The notes beneath the pieces were generated by a model. It was not told the DNA's origin. It was given only the letters and a program-made list of their open reading frames with translations, and did not search any database. Source: Peribolospora baueri (taxonomy: Eukaryota > Basidiomycota > Peribolosporomycetes > Peribolosporales > Peribolosporaceae). From it: 58,822 bases of DNA. The position numbers and the translations under genes are program-made. The stretch is taken from NCBI GenBank assembly GCA_029717555.1, contig JAMDHS010000114.1, forward strand, positions 1 to 58,822, given 5' to 3'. Positions 25,893 to 37,265 of this stretch are shown in pieces; within the stretch, counting starts at the first letter, position 1, and every line of letters begins with the position of its first letter.

Positions 25893-27938
25893 TTAGACGG
25901 TCATCGTCTGAGCGCCGCCGACTTGATGGCGCGTCTGCTGCTGCTGCTGATGTTGACGCTGCTGCGACTGCACAGCCTGCATCTGCGCCTGTTGCACCGC
26001 GTTCGCCGCCGCGGCGATCTGAGCTGCCTGTGCCTGTGCCTGCGCCTGCGCCGCCGGGGCTGCTCCGCTTTGCTGCGCCGCTTGCGCCGCTGCCGCCGCT
26101 GCCGCCGCCTGAGTGGAGAGCGGTACCTTCTCCTCGAGAAGCTCGTAGATGAGAACCAAGTTTTTGCTCGTCTTCTCCCACAACGTAGGGTCGAAGAAGA
26201 CATATGTGCCCCGCTCAAACGTTGGCGTCTTCTGCGTCGGCTCAGTACCCTGCTCCTTCGTGAGCCAGACTCGCATCTCCTTGTGATATCGCCAGTTGCG
26301 GTTGTACCTGTGGATGAACGCCCGGGAAAAGCTCGAGATTAGACCGAGGATGGCGGATCTCGTGAGGGAATCGCGTGCGTGCCGGACGCTCCCGCGTTCA
26401 TTTCATCCACTCACAGCTCCTGTGCTGCCACCTCCTGCAACATATCTCGCGGCGTCGAATAGAAGATGAAGAAAAGCGTCTCATCGCTGAACGACGCGAT
26501 TTTGCTTTGCGCCGGCGGAGGAGGCTGCACGTTGTAGCAGGCCGGCAAGACGTAATCCGGCTCGATCTGTCGGGACGCAAGGGTATTGTTGTCCGCCCAC
26601 GGCGTGATGAAGGATGCATAGAGAGCTCTGCTTGGCAGATAATCGGCAAGCGTGCAGAAACGACGACTTTAGTCATCTACTCCTCATCCATCCAACGCGC
26701 CATCGTCCCACGTCACATACGCCCCGCCCACCCAACCGGGTACCAAAATGAAACTCACTCTGGCGCATTCAGGTTGAGTCCGAGCGTCTGCAAATCGCTC
26801 CCCATAGCCAACATGCTCAAATCCGGATCCGTCATCTTGATCACGCTCAGCAAACCTTGCAAACCGAATCGGTCCGCCGGACTGGCCAAGACCTGTTGTG
26901 CGGGCGTCTGCGGAAACGGCGCAATGACGTCCTGGGACGAGCTTAGGTTCAAGCTCGCGCTCATTTGCTCTTGGCCGCCGTGGTGGTTCGGCTGACTTCG
27001 GCCGATACCATTCATAGGTAGAGGGTAAGAATGGTCGTTCGACGTCGTCTGATGCGACCCCATCGATCCCCCCAACGCCGGAAAGTCATCCTGTGAGAAC
27101 GGCTTCTGAGACAGTGCGGCAGCATGGGCTCGACCCGCTCCGGGGGTGGTGGCGCCTCCGCCGCCGCCGCCGCCGCCTTGAGAAGTCGTCGGACCCGTCG
27201 CCTGTCCCAAACCGGGTGCTGGTGCTGGAGCGTTAGGACCGCTCGAAGCGCCCGTGCCAGCCTGACTCGCGTAGCTTGCCCCTCCACCTCCGCCTGACGG
27301 ACCGTTGGAGGAGCCGGCAGGTGTCGGCGCAGACCCTACGGCGTTCATCGGTCCGGAGCCCAAAGCGGGAAAGTCGTCGAGGTCAACGAGGTTGAGCTGT
27401 GCGCTACCTTGAGAGACCCCACCTCCACCGCTGCTGCCGCCAGCGCCACCACCGCCGCCGCCGCCAAGATTTGGCGGGAACGCTCCGCCAGGTGTCGCGC
27501 TCGGGGGATTGCTCTGCCCCGGCGTATTCGTTCCCGCACCAAACGGAAACAAGCCTCCGGCCCTTGAGCCTGCGGCAGACATGAATCCGGGAGAGGGTTG
27601 CGGGGGCATCCCTGGAGGATTGCCGCCTCGACCGGCGGCGCTCGGCGCGCTACTGCCTGGAAAACCGGGCATCACTTGTCGGGGCGCATTCATGTACGGT
27701 GGGAACTGGGAGCCGCGGAAGCCGGCATTGGGAAGGCCTGGGGCGCCTGACAAGTTTGGTCTTTGAGGTGGTTGACCTGCGAAAAGGGGCGTCCATGGGT
27801 GATGTAAGGCGGGGGATGGAGAGAGCAAGGAAGAGGCGAAGAGGTTGGTCATTGGTCATTAGCTCGCGTCTCCGTCTCTTGAGCCGTACACGTCCCGCTC
27901 ATCCCTCGCCATCACCTACCTGGTCTTTGCATCTTCAT
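25893..27938 (-). CDS. NOT2: CCR4-NOT complex subunit NOT2 (CDC36/CNOT2)
   Basis: Exons: 27938-27920 (19 nt), 27776-26759, 26627-26415, 26307-25893; introns 143, 131 and 107 nt; 554 aa. The first exon reads M-K-M-Q-R-P and joins in phase 1 to GQPPQRPNLSG. The N-terminal half is Gly/Pro-rich with two DDFPALG-type motifs. The core contains DRFGLQGLLSVIKMTDPDLS, LGLNLNAPE, then ALYASFITPWA, DETLFFIFYS and YNRNWRYHKEMRVWLTKE, the typical NOT2/3/5 region (about residues 320-460). The C-terminal 75 residues are Ala/Gln-rich. Family knowledge: with NOT1 and NOT3/5 it forms the NOT module of the CCR4-NOT deadenylase, controlling mRNA decay and transcription in cytoplasm and nucleus. The phase-matching splices and conserved blocks make the call secure. 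Confidence 0.95.
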
Positions 27939-28273
27939 CCGGAGAAGATGGGAAACAGGAAATATTTGGGAGCGGGGAAGCAAAGGCGGAAAGAAAGCGG
28001 GCCGATCAACGCGTGTTTGTTTCTCCTCCGGGGAGACAAGAGACGAGGACGGCGGCCGGCACGCGCTGCGAACGTTCGGCCAGGATGCCCACCTTGAAAG
28101 GATGGAAGGGAGAGAAACGGGGTGCAAAGGGAGGAAGAGAGAGACGGCGACGATGCTGGTCTCTTTCTTGTTGTAGTTCGTTGTTGTTGATCGAAGCGTT
28201 CTCAGCTGATGCTTCGAGTGCCAACTGAGCATCCTCTCAGCTACGGCGACACCCCAGCGAGCAGTTGTCCTGG

Positions 28274-28699
28274 ATGGCAACCATGCCGCAGCGTGGGAAC
28301 CGTAACCCTACTGCTGCCTCGTGCTTCCGCACACGACAGCTGCACCTGATCGACGATTCCGGGTTTGTCAACGTCAAGCAAGGCGCTCACGAGAGGCGGT
28401 CGAGGGTACGTATGCCCCGTGTATACAGTGGTATGTATGGAGCAGTACGGTGCCCATCTTGTTCAGGTTCTATTGTGATCGACTGTTCCGAGCTTATACT
28501 TGTTCCCGTCAAGCACGGCCACGTGTGTCAGGTGCGAGGTATCGTTGCGCCTTGTATCATCACGCGGAAGACGGTGCACGCGACAAACAGGAGGAGCGAT
28601 CGGCCGCGGGTCCAGCTTGTGACGAGCGACAAGATAATGAGGGCGTATCGGCCATGTCTCATTAGCCGTCTCATGAGATATATGCATTTCGGTGACTAG
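28274..28699 (+). CDS. Uncertain 141-codon open frame
   Basis: An uninterrupted frame from ATG at 28274 to a stop at 28697-28699, starting 336 nt upstream of the NOT2 start on the opposite strand. The translation is Cys/Arg-rich (for example MPRVYSGMYGAVRCPSCSGS) and is not low-complexity like most chance frames here, but I recognise no domain. A GTACGT/TTCAG pair inside it would break the frame if spliced. It could be chance, or part of an unrecognised gene. Confidence 0.2.
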   Translation: MATMPQRGNRNPTAASCFRTRQLHLIDDSGFVNVKQGAHERRSRVRMPRVYSGMYGAVRCPSCSGSIVIDCSELILVPVKHGHVCQVRGIVAPCIITRKTVHATNRRSDRPRVQLVTSDKIMRAYRPCLISRLMRYMHFGD

Positions 28700-29177
28700 G
28701 GTTCATTTCTGAGCAAAGCAGCCATGGCCATAGACCATGTCAGTCGGCCCCTTGAAACAGGGTAAGAAGGAAGATCCGTGCCTGCGATTGCGCGCGTGAG
28801 GCCGGGGGGCGGCGCAGAGGGAAAGGATGAGACGACGAGACGAAGAGCGAAGAGAGCGGAGGAGGAAAGGATGTCTCCTGCACGCGGCGTCGTTGGAGAA
28901 GCTCAACGGCGAGCCGCGCCTACTTTTACATCTGGGGAGTGGGCGTGCCGGGTGACTGGTGACGACGGCTCGCAGTTTTGACGTGTCCACGCGGACTGAG
29001 GGGGCAAGAACAAAGAGAACGTCCGAGTTTGGCTTGGAGTGTGCGCGCGACATGTGCACCTGAGAAGACGAGCATGGAGGGGCCTTTGCCTTCTTAGAGA
29101 CGACCGGCGATCCGTGTAGCTGAGGAAGCGTACTGTCTTGTCTGTTTGTCGTCCAGCCCACAATGCACCGGCCCATC

Positions 29178-29240
29178 TTTTTTTTTCTCTTTCTTTCTTT
29201 CTTTCTTTCTTTCCTTCTTTCCTTCTTTCCTTCCTTCTCT
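29178..29240. repeat. TTTC/TTCC microsatellite
   Basis: Tandem pyrimidine tetranucleotides (CTTT then CCTT units) in the intergenic region upstream of the RING-H2 gene. Confidence 0.85.
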
Positions 29241-29945
29241 CTCGCTGTGCCACTCATAGCATCTAGCATGACACGCTGTGCAGAGGGGTACGGGAAGAAG
29301 GGCGTCCGTTGTCGAGGTCTAATAAAAGTGTGATGTCGAGGACGAAGGAGAGTGGTTTCTGGATGTGTGTGCACGCGTGCTCGGCTCGTGGACGGCGGCG
29401 CTGGCACGAGCGAGCGTCACAATCGTCCGGCGTTGTTATGTGCTGTCCGTCTTTGTCTGCCCCGGACTTGGTGTCGTGCCTTGACTGAGTGAGTGTTGTC
29501 TGTTGTTGGCCTTCCTCCTCGCCTCCTCTCGACGGCTGCCAGCTGTACAAGTTGAGGAACAGAAAGAAAGAAACGCCGGCGGCATCAACATCGCCCTCCG
29601 ATCACCCGCGACCAGCCGAGTCGGTCCTCAACCGCGACGCCGAACGCCCAATCCGCGTCGATCATCGTCTCCTTTCCGACCGACGACGACGGCGACGACA
29701 AACAACGGCGACGACAAACGACGGCAACCACTGACTGACCACCGACGACCGACGACCGACGATCGACCGACCAACGATCGGCGATCAACCACGTCCACCC
29801 CCCATCCTGCCTTTCTCTTTCTCTCCCCGGTTTAGAGTCCAGTGGGATCGATCTGGCTGACAAACGAGTCGAGTCGCCGCCCAGCGCTCACCGTCGTCTC
29901 GTCTCCGGTCCGAGACGACGAAGGGAAAGGAGAGGAAAGGAAGGA

Positions 29946-32900
29946 ATGGGTGGAGGGCAGTCCCGCGACCGGTCGGCCACTCTCTCCCTCTCCCTCTCGC
30001 ACAACCTTCCGACCCGACGACCAGGCCAGGCCAGCGTCGCTTCTTCTTCTTTCCCTGACGCCACCACCCTCCCGCCGTCGTCGTCGCTTGCCGCTCGCCG
30101 TCACTCGTCTCCCAGCCACGACGACGACGCCCACCCGCTCAACCCTACCGCCACCGTCACCATGGACCACCCCACTGGCTTGGGCGGTCGCCGTCGTCGC
30201 CTCTCCGAAGCCACCTCGACCTCGACCTTGACCTCGACCGGTGCCAGGCGCTTCCCGTCCTTTCGCGACTCGCACGCGGCCCTGCCAGCTTCGTCGCCCC
30301 CGCCTTCGTCGTCCTCCCCGTCGCTGTCCAGAGCCGGCAGGCGCTTTCCTTTCGGCCTGTCTGCGAACGCCAGAGACAAGGGAAAGGGAAAGGAGGTGGC
30401 CGCCGACGTCGAGTCGGAAACCGGTCGTGCTCCCACGGACATGGACCTCGATGTCCATCCGCAAACGCCATCTTCGTTGCCACAAACAGCCCATCCAGCG
30501 CACTTCCCCTCTCGCCAGCACACGTCACCCACCGATGCCGCATCCTCCCACCCCGCCGTGCCATCCACCGCGGCCCATTCTCGCTCAAAGCGTTACCCCT
30601 CCTTCTCTTTTCCCTTCACCCGTCGCTCTCTACACTCCCCCTCCGCCTCTCCTTCCATTCCCCCGCCCGACTTTTCCCTCCTCCCAGAACCCAGGCCCGT
30701 CCCGGACCATCACCTCGACCCAGACATCCACGCACCGCGCTCGTCCGTGCACGCCCAGGACGAAATGACCGGCGGTGGCGGTGGCGGTGGCGGCGGCGGC
30801 GAGAGAAAGGACTCTCGCAAGCGGAGCAGGAGGTTCAGCGCCTTGGGAGACCTCGCTGGTGCTCTCAGGGGCACGGGAAGGGCTAGGAGGAATTGGATGG
30901 ACGAGTCGGTGGACAACAGGAAGGAGGGGAGGCAAGACGCCGAGGACGGATCGTCGATTGCAACCGATCCCATCGTTCCTCCTCCCGCGCTGGCACACGA
31001 TACGAACCCCGCTTCAGAAGACGACGAGGAGGAATCGACTTCCTTCACCACCGCCCCCGCCCTCGCTCCCGATTGCGGCGCTAGCACCGACGGTGAAGAC
31101 TCGACGCGGATGGACGCGGACGACGGCGGGGACGCGGATGCCCCAGGAGACCACGTCGGGGACGACGACGAGGCCATAGAAGCCACCGGCCTGTCAGGCC
31201 GACGAGTCGACAAGGGCAAAGCGCGCGCTCGGGACGACGACAATCACCATCCCTCTTCCCCTCATCCGCCGGCCTTTGCTGACGACGGCAAGGAGGAGGT
31301 GGGTTCGACGAGCGGACCAGCCTCTTCTTCTTCCGCGCACGGCAACTCGGCTTCTGCTTCAAGCTTGGACCCGTTGGCCGACGATCGCCGTCGAGCGGAA
31401 GAGAGAGTGGCCGACGTGATGAGAGACTTTAGTCTCGCATCCGACGCTCCGGCCGAGAATCAAGATCGAGCTGCCCCTCCAGGCTCATTCACCAGAGCGG
31501 CACGCCCAGCGGCACAAAGCAACATCGGACAAGCTGCGCCTTGGGGCCCTCCGACCGTCCCGGCGGCTTCTCCAACCGTCCCGGCGGCTTCTCCAAATCG
31601 ACCTTCCGTACCAAGGCCTTCTGGCGGCGGCGGCGCTGAAACTCCGGAAGGAGGCCAGAGCACCGACGGCGGTGGTATCTCCGGGCTCGGATCGCTGGTC
31701 GACGACCTCTTCGGTCTCTCGTCGAGGACGTCTAGAACTCGTCCCTCCGCCTTCGAAGCTCCCTCATCCGCCCCTTCAGGCGAGAGGAGGCCGGACGGAG
31801 CGCAGATGGCCACAGATCGTCCCGACGAGGAACCGGTATCTTTCTTCGGCGCCGAGGCTCGTCGCTCTCCTTCCAACTCGGCCCCTTCCTTCCCTGAGCC
31901 TTCGCCTTCGCCATCTCGACCGCCGACAGGGTCCCCACCGTTGTCCCGTCAGAACACGGCCGCCTCACCCGGCTCTGGCTCTGCTGCTGCTGCTGGCGCT
32001 GCCCCTGGAGGTCCACATCCATCGGTGGGCTTTGCTACGGGCACGTCCATCATCGTGCAGGGCGCTCTTGTAGCTCGCACCCTTCCCAACGAACCCTCAT
32101 CCTCCGACAACGAGCAGCCGTCGAGCATCAACGCTCCCCCGCCGTTGACGAACAGGGACGCTCCGACGACGTCTGTGGTCGATTCCGACGTTGCCTCGCA
32201 CGACGTCCGCACGGCGGCCGTCGATGGTCACGACTCTGCGGGCAGGCCTTTGCCGAGACGCACGTATGGGAGACTACCTGCTCGCCTCGGCAGACTGTTG
32301 AGGCTTGGCGTCAGCTCCTCCAGTCCGTCGACAGAGGCAGCGGAAACTGTGGACGGTCAAGGTACGTCTACGGTGAGCGGGGACGTCGATGGCGTCGGAG
32401 AGGGCATGATGGTAGACGAACAAGGCCCCGGTCGACAAGGCGTCCAGCTCGATCTGCCTACCCCGTCTTCGTCTACGTCGCTTCCATCGTCAGCTATACA
32501 AACGCCCGCCGATGGCCCTGCTTCGGAGCAACATTCTCATCCAGGGTCGGAACCCGCCGCAGCGAGGGCGACGGCGACGGCGACGGCCACGCGCACGGGT
32601 CAAGACGTGGATATGGACAGTGGAGGGTTCACCGCGGCGACGTTGGACGAGCAGGCAGCCATGCTCACAAGGCTGTTGAGGTGCGTTGATTTTGTGCTCC
32701 GTTATCTACACAGCAGTTCAGATGATTTCCTGCTAGGGCGATCCGAGCGAGCGTCTACTGACGTTATCATTTTCTCCTGGCGACTCGAAACAGCGTGGCC
32801 ACGGCTGCCACCGCAGCCTCGCTCGTACCGAGCTCCAGCGCCTCCCTTCTATCCTCGGGCTCCGCTCGGGCGCTCGGCTTGGTCCGTAGCAATTCGTCGA

Positions 32901-34726
32901 CGAGCGCCGTCGACAGCGCCACAAGCGGCGGCGGCGGCGGCCGGACGACGACGGGGCTCGATCGACTGTCGTCCGGCGGCCGATCGCGCAGCTCGTCCGA
33001 CGGACCTACACCGGGGCGAAGTCTGCCGGCGATGATCAGAGAGGCACTTAACAGCATTGGCGCCTATCGTCACGCTCGGACGGCGAGCCGCATGCACTTT
33101 GGCAGCGGTGACCGTAGATCCGTATCCGGCTCGCTTTTCTCCGACGAGCGCACGTCGTCGTCGTCCTCGTCGTCGGCGTCACGCGAGCGGACGTGGAGCG
33201 ACGCCGACTCGGCCGAGAGCGCCCCTTTGTCGGGCTTGGACGGGGCGACTCGATTCATGCGCGATTCCATCGGCGACGGCGGCGGCACGGCTTCCTACCC
33301 TCGTCCTCGTCCGTCCAGCGGTCCTTCCCGCGAGCGCGAACGCGAACGCGAACATCGCGAGCAGATCGCCTCCGCGCCCGGCGAGCCGGGCAGCTTCGAC
33401 CGCTTCCTGCACGACATGCAAGTCGACCTCGGCGTCGCGGTCAGGAGCATTGGCGGAGAGCAGCCGGGGCCAGGCGAGGTGGATGTGGAGGCAAGATTGA
33501 GGAGGCGAAGGGACTTTGAGCAGGGCCAATTGAGCTTCTTCCGCGTCTTTCGTTTCGACCCCGTCCAAATCGAGTCTGCCCAACAGCTGGCGCCGGCGCC
33601 GCCGTCTCTCGCTGGCGCTGGCGGAGGTCCTTCTCCGGACGGCGCAGCCGGAGCAAGGTCCGCTTTGTTGGGTATACCGCGGCAGGCCGGCAGTACAGGC
33701 GAGGCGACTGTTCCGTCGAACGCTCCGTTGTCGTCGACGTCGACGTCGTCGGAGGCACGCACGGCGGCTACAGGCTCTCATGCTCGGATGACGGCGGTGC
33801 CGCTGATCGTCGTCGGCGTGAGATCCATTCCTCCGGGCGAGATGATCCCAGGCGTGCCAGAGGAAGATCAGGGGATGCATCCGATGCCACCGCAACAGCC
33901 CGCGGGCGGTGGTGGACTCGGAGGCTCGGAGGTGCGAGACGGCGGGTCTCGGAACGAGGGCGGAGACGGTGTGCGAACCGGCGGCGGGGAGGCCGCCGGT
34001 CGTCTGCCGCCGCCGACGTCGCGCTTCCTGCTCTTCGTCTCCGGAGGGCGATATCCGGTGGACCATCCGATCTTATCTCAAGAGTCGCACGACGCAGGAC
34101 GGGACCTAGTGAACCTGATCAACATGCTCGGCGCATTCGCCATGGCGAGCAGCAAGCCTGCGACGGTGACCAGGGACGAGATTGCCCGGTCGGGATTGGA
34201 GGTGTTCAAAGGCAGAGACGTACCTAGGCTATTGGCCGAGGGGAAAATTAGGGAGAATACGGCGGAACGATGTTTGATCTGTTTGGCCGAATGGCAGGTG
34301 CGTGCATCGACCGTCGACTGTTTCTTTTTCTTATCGTCTGACCGTCAACTCGCTCTTGGACATGTCGGGGTTTCCGTTCATCACACCGACGAAACAGGAC
34401 GAGGACGATTGTCGGCTGCTGGACTGCAAGCACCTCTTCCATTCGTCTGCCTGTGTTGATCAGTGGCTGAGCCAGAGTTCGAACACGTGTCCAGTCTGTG
34501 AGTGTCGGTGCGGTGCAGTGCGGTGCGGCGGCTGCCATGCTTGTACGCTCGCTGACTTTGCCCTCGGCCCGCCTCGCCTTGCCTTGTCTTGTCTCTGTCG
34601 ACGACAGGTCGCCAGCCGGCCGTCAAGGGGGACCGAGACGAGGGCGGGGCCGGGGAAGCGACCGCTGCGTCGTCGTCGCCTCCTCGGTCATCCGGGCCTG
34701 GAGGAAGGTCTCACGCGTTTTTCTGA
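29946..34726 (+). CDS. Large RING-H2 finger protein, probable E3 ubiquitin ligase, N-myristoylation-like start
   Basis: Exons 29946-32680, 32794-34297, 34398-34497, 34608-34726; introns 113, 100 and 110 nt; 1485 aa. The N-terminus MGGGQS fits the myristoylation pattern (Gly2, Ser6), which suggests membrane attachment (inference). Residues 1-1390 are mostly disordered, Ser/Pro/Asp-rich with a Gly run, apart from an ordered patch (GSFDRFLHDMQVDLGVAV) and a stretch before the finger (GRDLVNLINMLGAF). The C-terminal RING has C1405-x2-C1408, C1423-x-H1425-x2-H1428, C1432, C1444-x2-C1447 followed by RQP. Three residues (SSA) separate H1428 and C1432, where most RING-H2 fingers have two. Family knowledge: such fingers bind an E2 and promote ubiquitin transfer. 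The intron at 34298 falls between the first zinc pair and the rest. Substrates cannot be inferred. Confidence 0.85.
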
Positions 34727-35638
34727 CCGACCGTCGAGCGAGACGGGCGCCGGCGTTGCCGTGTCGTCGGACTTTTTTTCATTCGTTGTTTGTTTGTTTT
34801 TTTCGTTTTGTGCCCCATCCTCTCCGAGCATCCTCATCGTTGTCGTTCAACCGACTTGATCACCCTCTCTCGCCCCCACAACCTTGCCGTTCCTTTCTTT
34901 CTTTCTTTCGTTCTTTCTTTCGTTCTTTCGTTGGCCATGTTCAGCCCAATCCAATCCAGTTGCGGCTCGCCGTCACTCGTTCGTTCCCTATCACCGCCTG
35001 CAATGTCATGCCCGTTTTGTTGTTGTCGATGTCCGATGCGAGGTCGGGTGTTCTTCTACCTACCTACCTCCCTCCTTGCCCTTGCAGCCATTCAGCCGGG
35101 GGGGGGGGGGGGGGGGGACTCGAGATGTTGTTTGTGGCCCCCTTGAACTTGTCTGTCTGTCTGTCTGTCAGTCGTCCACCGCAACGACACGATCAGAATC
35201 AGCATGCGTGACGCCGTCGAGCGAAGAAGATGCGCTTTTTGTGAGCGGCGGTCGGTCGGTTTGGTTGGTGGGTGCCTCGCCGCCCAACTGACCCCCGTCG
35301 ATCGACCGACGGGACCTTGGCGGGGAGATAGATCAGGTGCCGTCGTCGTGTGCCTGGCTTATCATATCTATTGCCTTGCTCCCGTCTGTCCGTCTGTCTG
35401 TCTTTCCGTCCGTTCGTCCGTTCGTCCGTTCGTCTCTTTCCACGCCGTCGCCGTCGCCGTGCTCGAAACCGACGCTCAACTCGTTCATGAACGAAAGCGA
35501 TGCCCCCTCGCCCTCGCCCTCGAGGCGTACGTCGCGGCCCGTACGCCATGGCAAGGCAAGGCAAGGCAAGGCAAGCCATTACTTATTACTTGCTTTGCGT
35601 GTGAATGGCGCATACATGCTCGACTCGACTCGTGATGG
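34727..35638. other. Microsatellite-rich intergenic region
   Basis: Follows the RING-H2 stop and precedes a same-strand membrane-protein gene. It contains TTTC repeats (34890-34932), a G20 run (35098-35117), CTGT repeats (about 35150-35168), CGTC/CGTT repeats (35385-35435), an AAGGC repeat (35550-35577) and a CTCGACTCGACTCG motif (35619-35632). No coding sequence is supported. Confidence 0.6.
35098..35117. repeat. G20 homopolymer
   Basis: A run of about 20 G; the exact length may be an assembly or sequencing uncertainty. Confidence 0.9.
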
Positions 35639-36661
35639 ATGGGCTCCTTCGATGGCCCGCAGCGCGACACCTCACAGTGTCTTCCTTCATCGCCTCGCCC
35701 TTCCCCTCTCTCTCTCCCTCCTTCCCTCCCACCACCACCACCTCACCCACCCATGCACTCCCTCCGCTCCCCAACGCCGTCTCCGTCTCCGTCTCGCAAG
35801 GAGGGACGTGAGCACGACGCCGCCGTTCGTCTCCGTCCCGCTCCCTCGCCTCGCCTTGCAAAAGCGACCACCGTACTCCTTCTTCTCGCACAGCTACCCC
35901 TTGCCACCGGATTACCCCTCCAAACCGACTCGCACCACCACCACCACCTCTTCCTCGCTAAGCGGTCCTCCGGCGCAGAGCGCACCAAGATCGTCGTCGC
36001 CGTCGTTCTAGCCCTCGTCCTCGCCCTCGCCCTCTTTTCTTGCATCGTTCTTAGCGGTCGCTGCTGTTGCGGCCGCCGAAGAGGGGGGGACGCTGGCGAG
36101 GAGAAGAAGGGGAAGGACAAGGGCAAAGAGCGAGAGCGAGAGAGAGGGGCCGACGAGGACAAGGAGGACAAGGAGGACGCACAGCGGACCGCTTCTCTCC
36201 ACGCCGATCGGCGCCTCGTCGCACGCGAGAAGGCCGTCCTGCCGAGGCCGTTGTCGTTCCCGGGAGGACCACCACCGCCACCGCCACTGGACGCTGGAGG
36301 CGTCGAGGGACGACGGAAAGTCACCCCGCCGCCCGATGGCGATGGTGGCGCCGACGGCGGCGACGGCAACGGACAGAGACCCCATCGAGACAGCTTCTTC
36401 GGCCTCGACGCCAACGCGCCCGGAACGCACCGCCTCGGCGACCTCGACGATGATGAACCGACCGAGCGCGGCTCGGCGTCCGCCTTTCCCGACAACGAGG
36501 ACGCTGAGCATGCCGACGCCGACGCTGAGGGGGCTGCAGAGGAAGGACGAGGTACGCCTCCGCCTCCGCCTCGCCCTGAAGACGAAGACGACAGGACGAG
36601 AACGGAGAGCATGGGCTGGTTCGACGAGCACGGACAGTGGTACCAGACAGACCAGTTTTGA
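35639..36661 (+). CDS. Single-pass membrane protein of unknown function
   Basis: One exon, 340 aa from the ATG at 35639; an alternative start at 35753 (M-H-S-L-R-S) gives 302 aa. A hydrophobic stretch TTVLLLLAQLPLATG (about residues 77-91) could be a signal peptide if a later start or splice is used. It is followed by a His run and then a clear transmembrane helix at about 118-139, ending in Cys-Cys-Cys and Arg residues. The rest is a charged cytoplasmic-type tail (Lys/Glu/Asp-rich, then Pro- and Asp-rich) ending GWFDEHGQWYQTDQF, an aromatic C-terminus that looks deliberately conserved. I recognise no family. The layout (short outside, one helix, long acidic tail) recalls fungal stress- or wall-sensor-like proteins, but this is only a resemblance. 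Confidence 0.65.
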   Translation: MGSFDGPQRDTSQCLPSSPRPSPLSLPPSLPPPPPHPPMHSLRSPTPSPSPSRKEGREHDAAVRLRPAPSPRLAKATTVLLLLAQLPLATGLPLQTDSHHHHHLFLAKRSSGAERTKIVVAVVLALVLALALFSCIVLSGRCCCGRRRGGDAGEEKKGKDKGKERERERGADEDKEDKEDAQRTASLHADRRLVAREKAVLPRPLSFPGGPPPPPPLDAGGVEGRRKVTPPPDGDGGADGGDGNGQRPHRDSFFGLDANAPGTHRLGDLDDDEPTERGSASAFPDNEDAEHADADAEGAAEEGRGTPPPPPRPEDEDDRTRTESMGWFDEHGQWYQTDQF

Positions 36662-37265
36662 GCGCCATTCAGCTCTCCTTGTCCATCTCTACTCTTCTCC
36701 CGTCTCTGTCCCCGCTCTCGCTCGCTCCCTTGCTCGGCAATGACCCCTCACATTACTGAATAGCCGCCATCGGCTTTTCAATTCGCCTTTTGAATTCGTA
36801 CGCCATTTCGACTCGACTCGACGACACACCTCGGAAATTCGACGTTTCGCCTTTGTCGTCAGGACGCTTTCCTCCTTCGTGACCCCGCACCGCCGTGCTC
36901 CGTCCGACCTCGTGTTCATGCTTCATTCGCCTCGGTCGCCATATCAGCCTCTCCATTCTCTCCATTCCGCCTCTCCTCCCATCCATCCTCTCGAGATGGA
37001 AGCATGGACGCAAGAACCGCGCCAAGCGCGCCCCAAGTCGGGTGGACGGGGATCGCTTAGCCGGTCGTCGACCGTCACAGGTTTCACGAGCCGTAAACCG
37101 CCTGGCTCGGAGCTTCGAGGAGACACGCCGTCCCACCGTCCACCATCCTCCGCCTTCGTCGTCGCCCGAGCGCACCCGCCTCTCGGGACGAATGGATGAA
37201 CGGACGGATGGGTCGATGGGCCGGGCGCGTAGGATGGAGACGTCCTACCCTCGTTCTCCTCACGC
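36662..37265. other. Convergent intergenic region
   Basis: Lies between the 3' ends of the membrane-protein gene (+) and the DCAF4-like gene (-). It contains one TTTCGACTCGACTCGACG motif (36806-36823). A 182-codon plus-strand frame (36895-37443) runs into the last exon of the DCAF4-like gene on the other strand and is not called. Confidence 0.55.

Larger units (their letters stand above)
27939..29945. other. Divergent intergenic region NOT2 / RING-H2 gene
   Basis: About 2 kb between two divergent starts. It holds a TTTC/TTCC microsatellite at about 29178-29240 and CGACGACC-type repeats at about 29680-29775. One plus-strand frame (28274-28699) is listed separately with low confidence. The 3' part (29560-29945) is probably the leader and promoter of the RING-H2 gene. 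Confidence 0.55.

Noticed and set aside
28408-28466. Intron inside the 28274-28699 open frame
   Set aside because: The GTACGT/TTCAG pair would shift the frame to an immediate stop, so it does not support a spliced gene.
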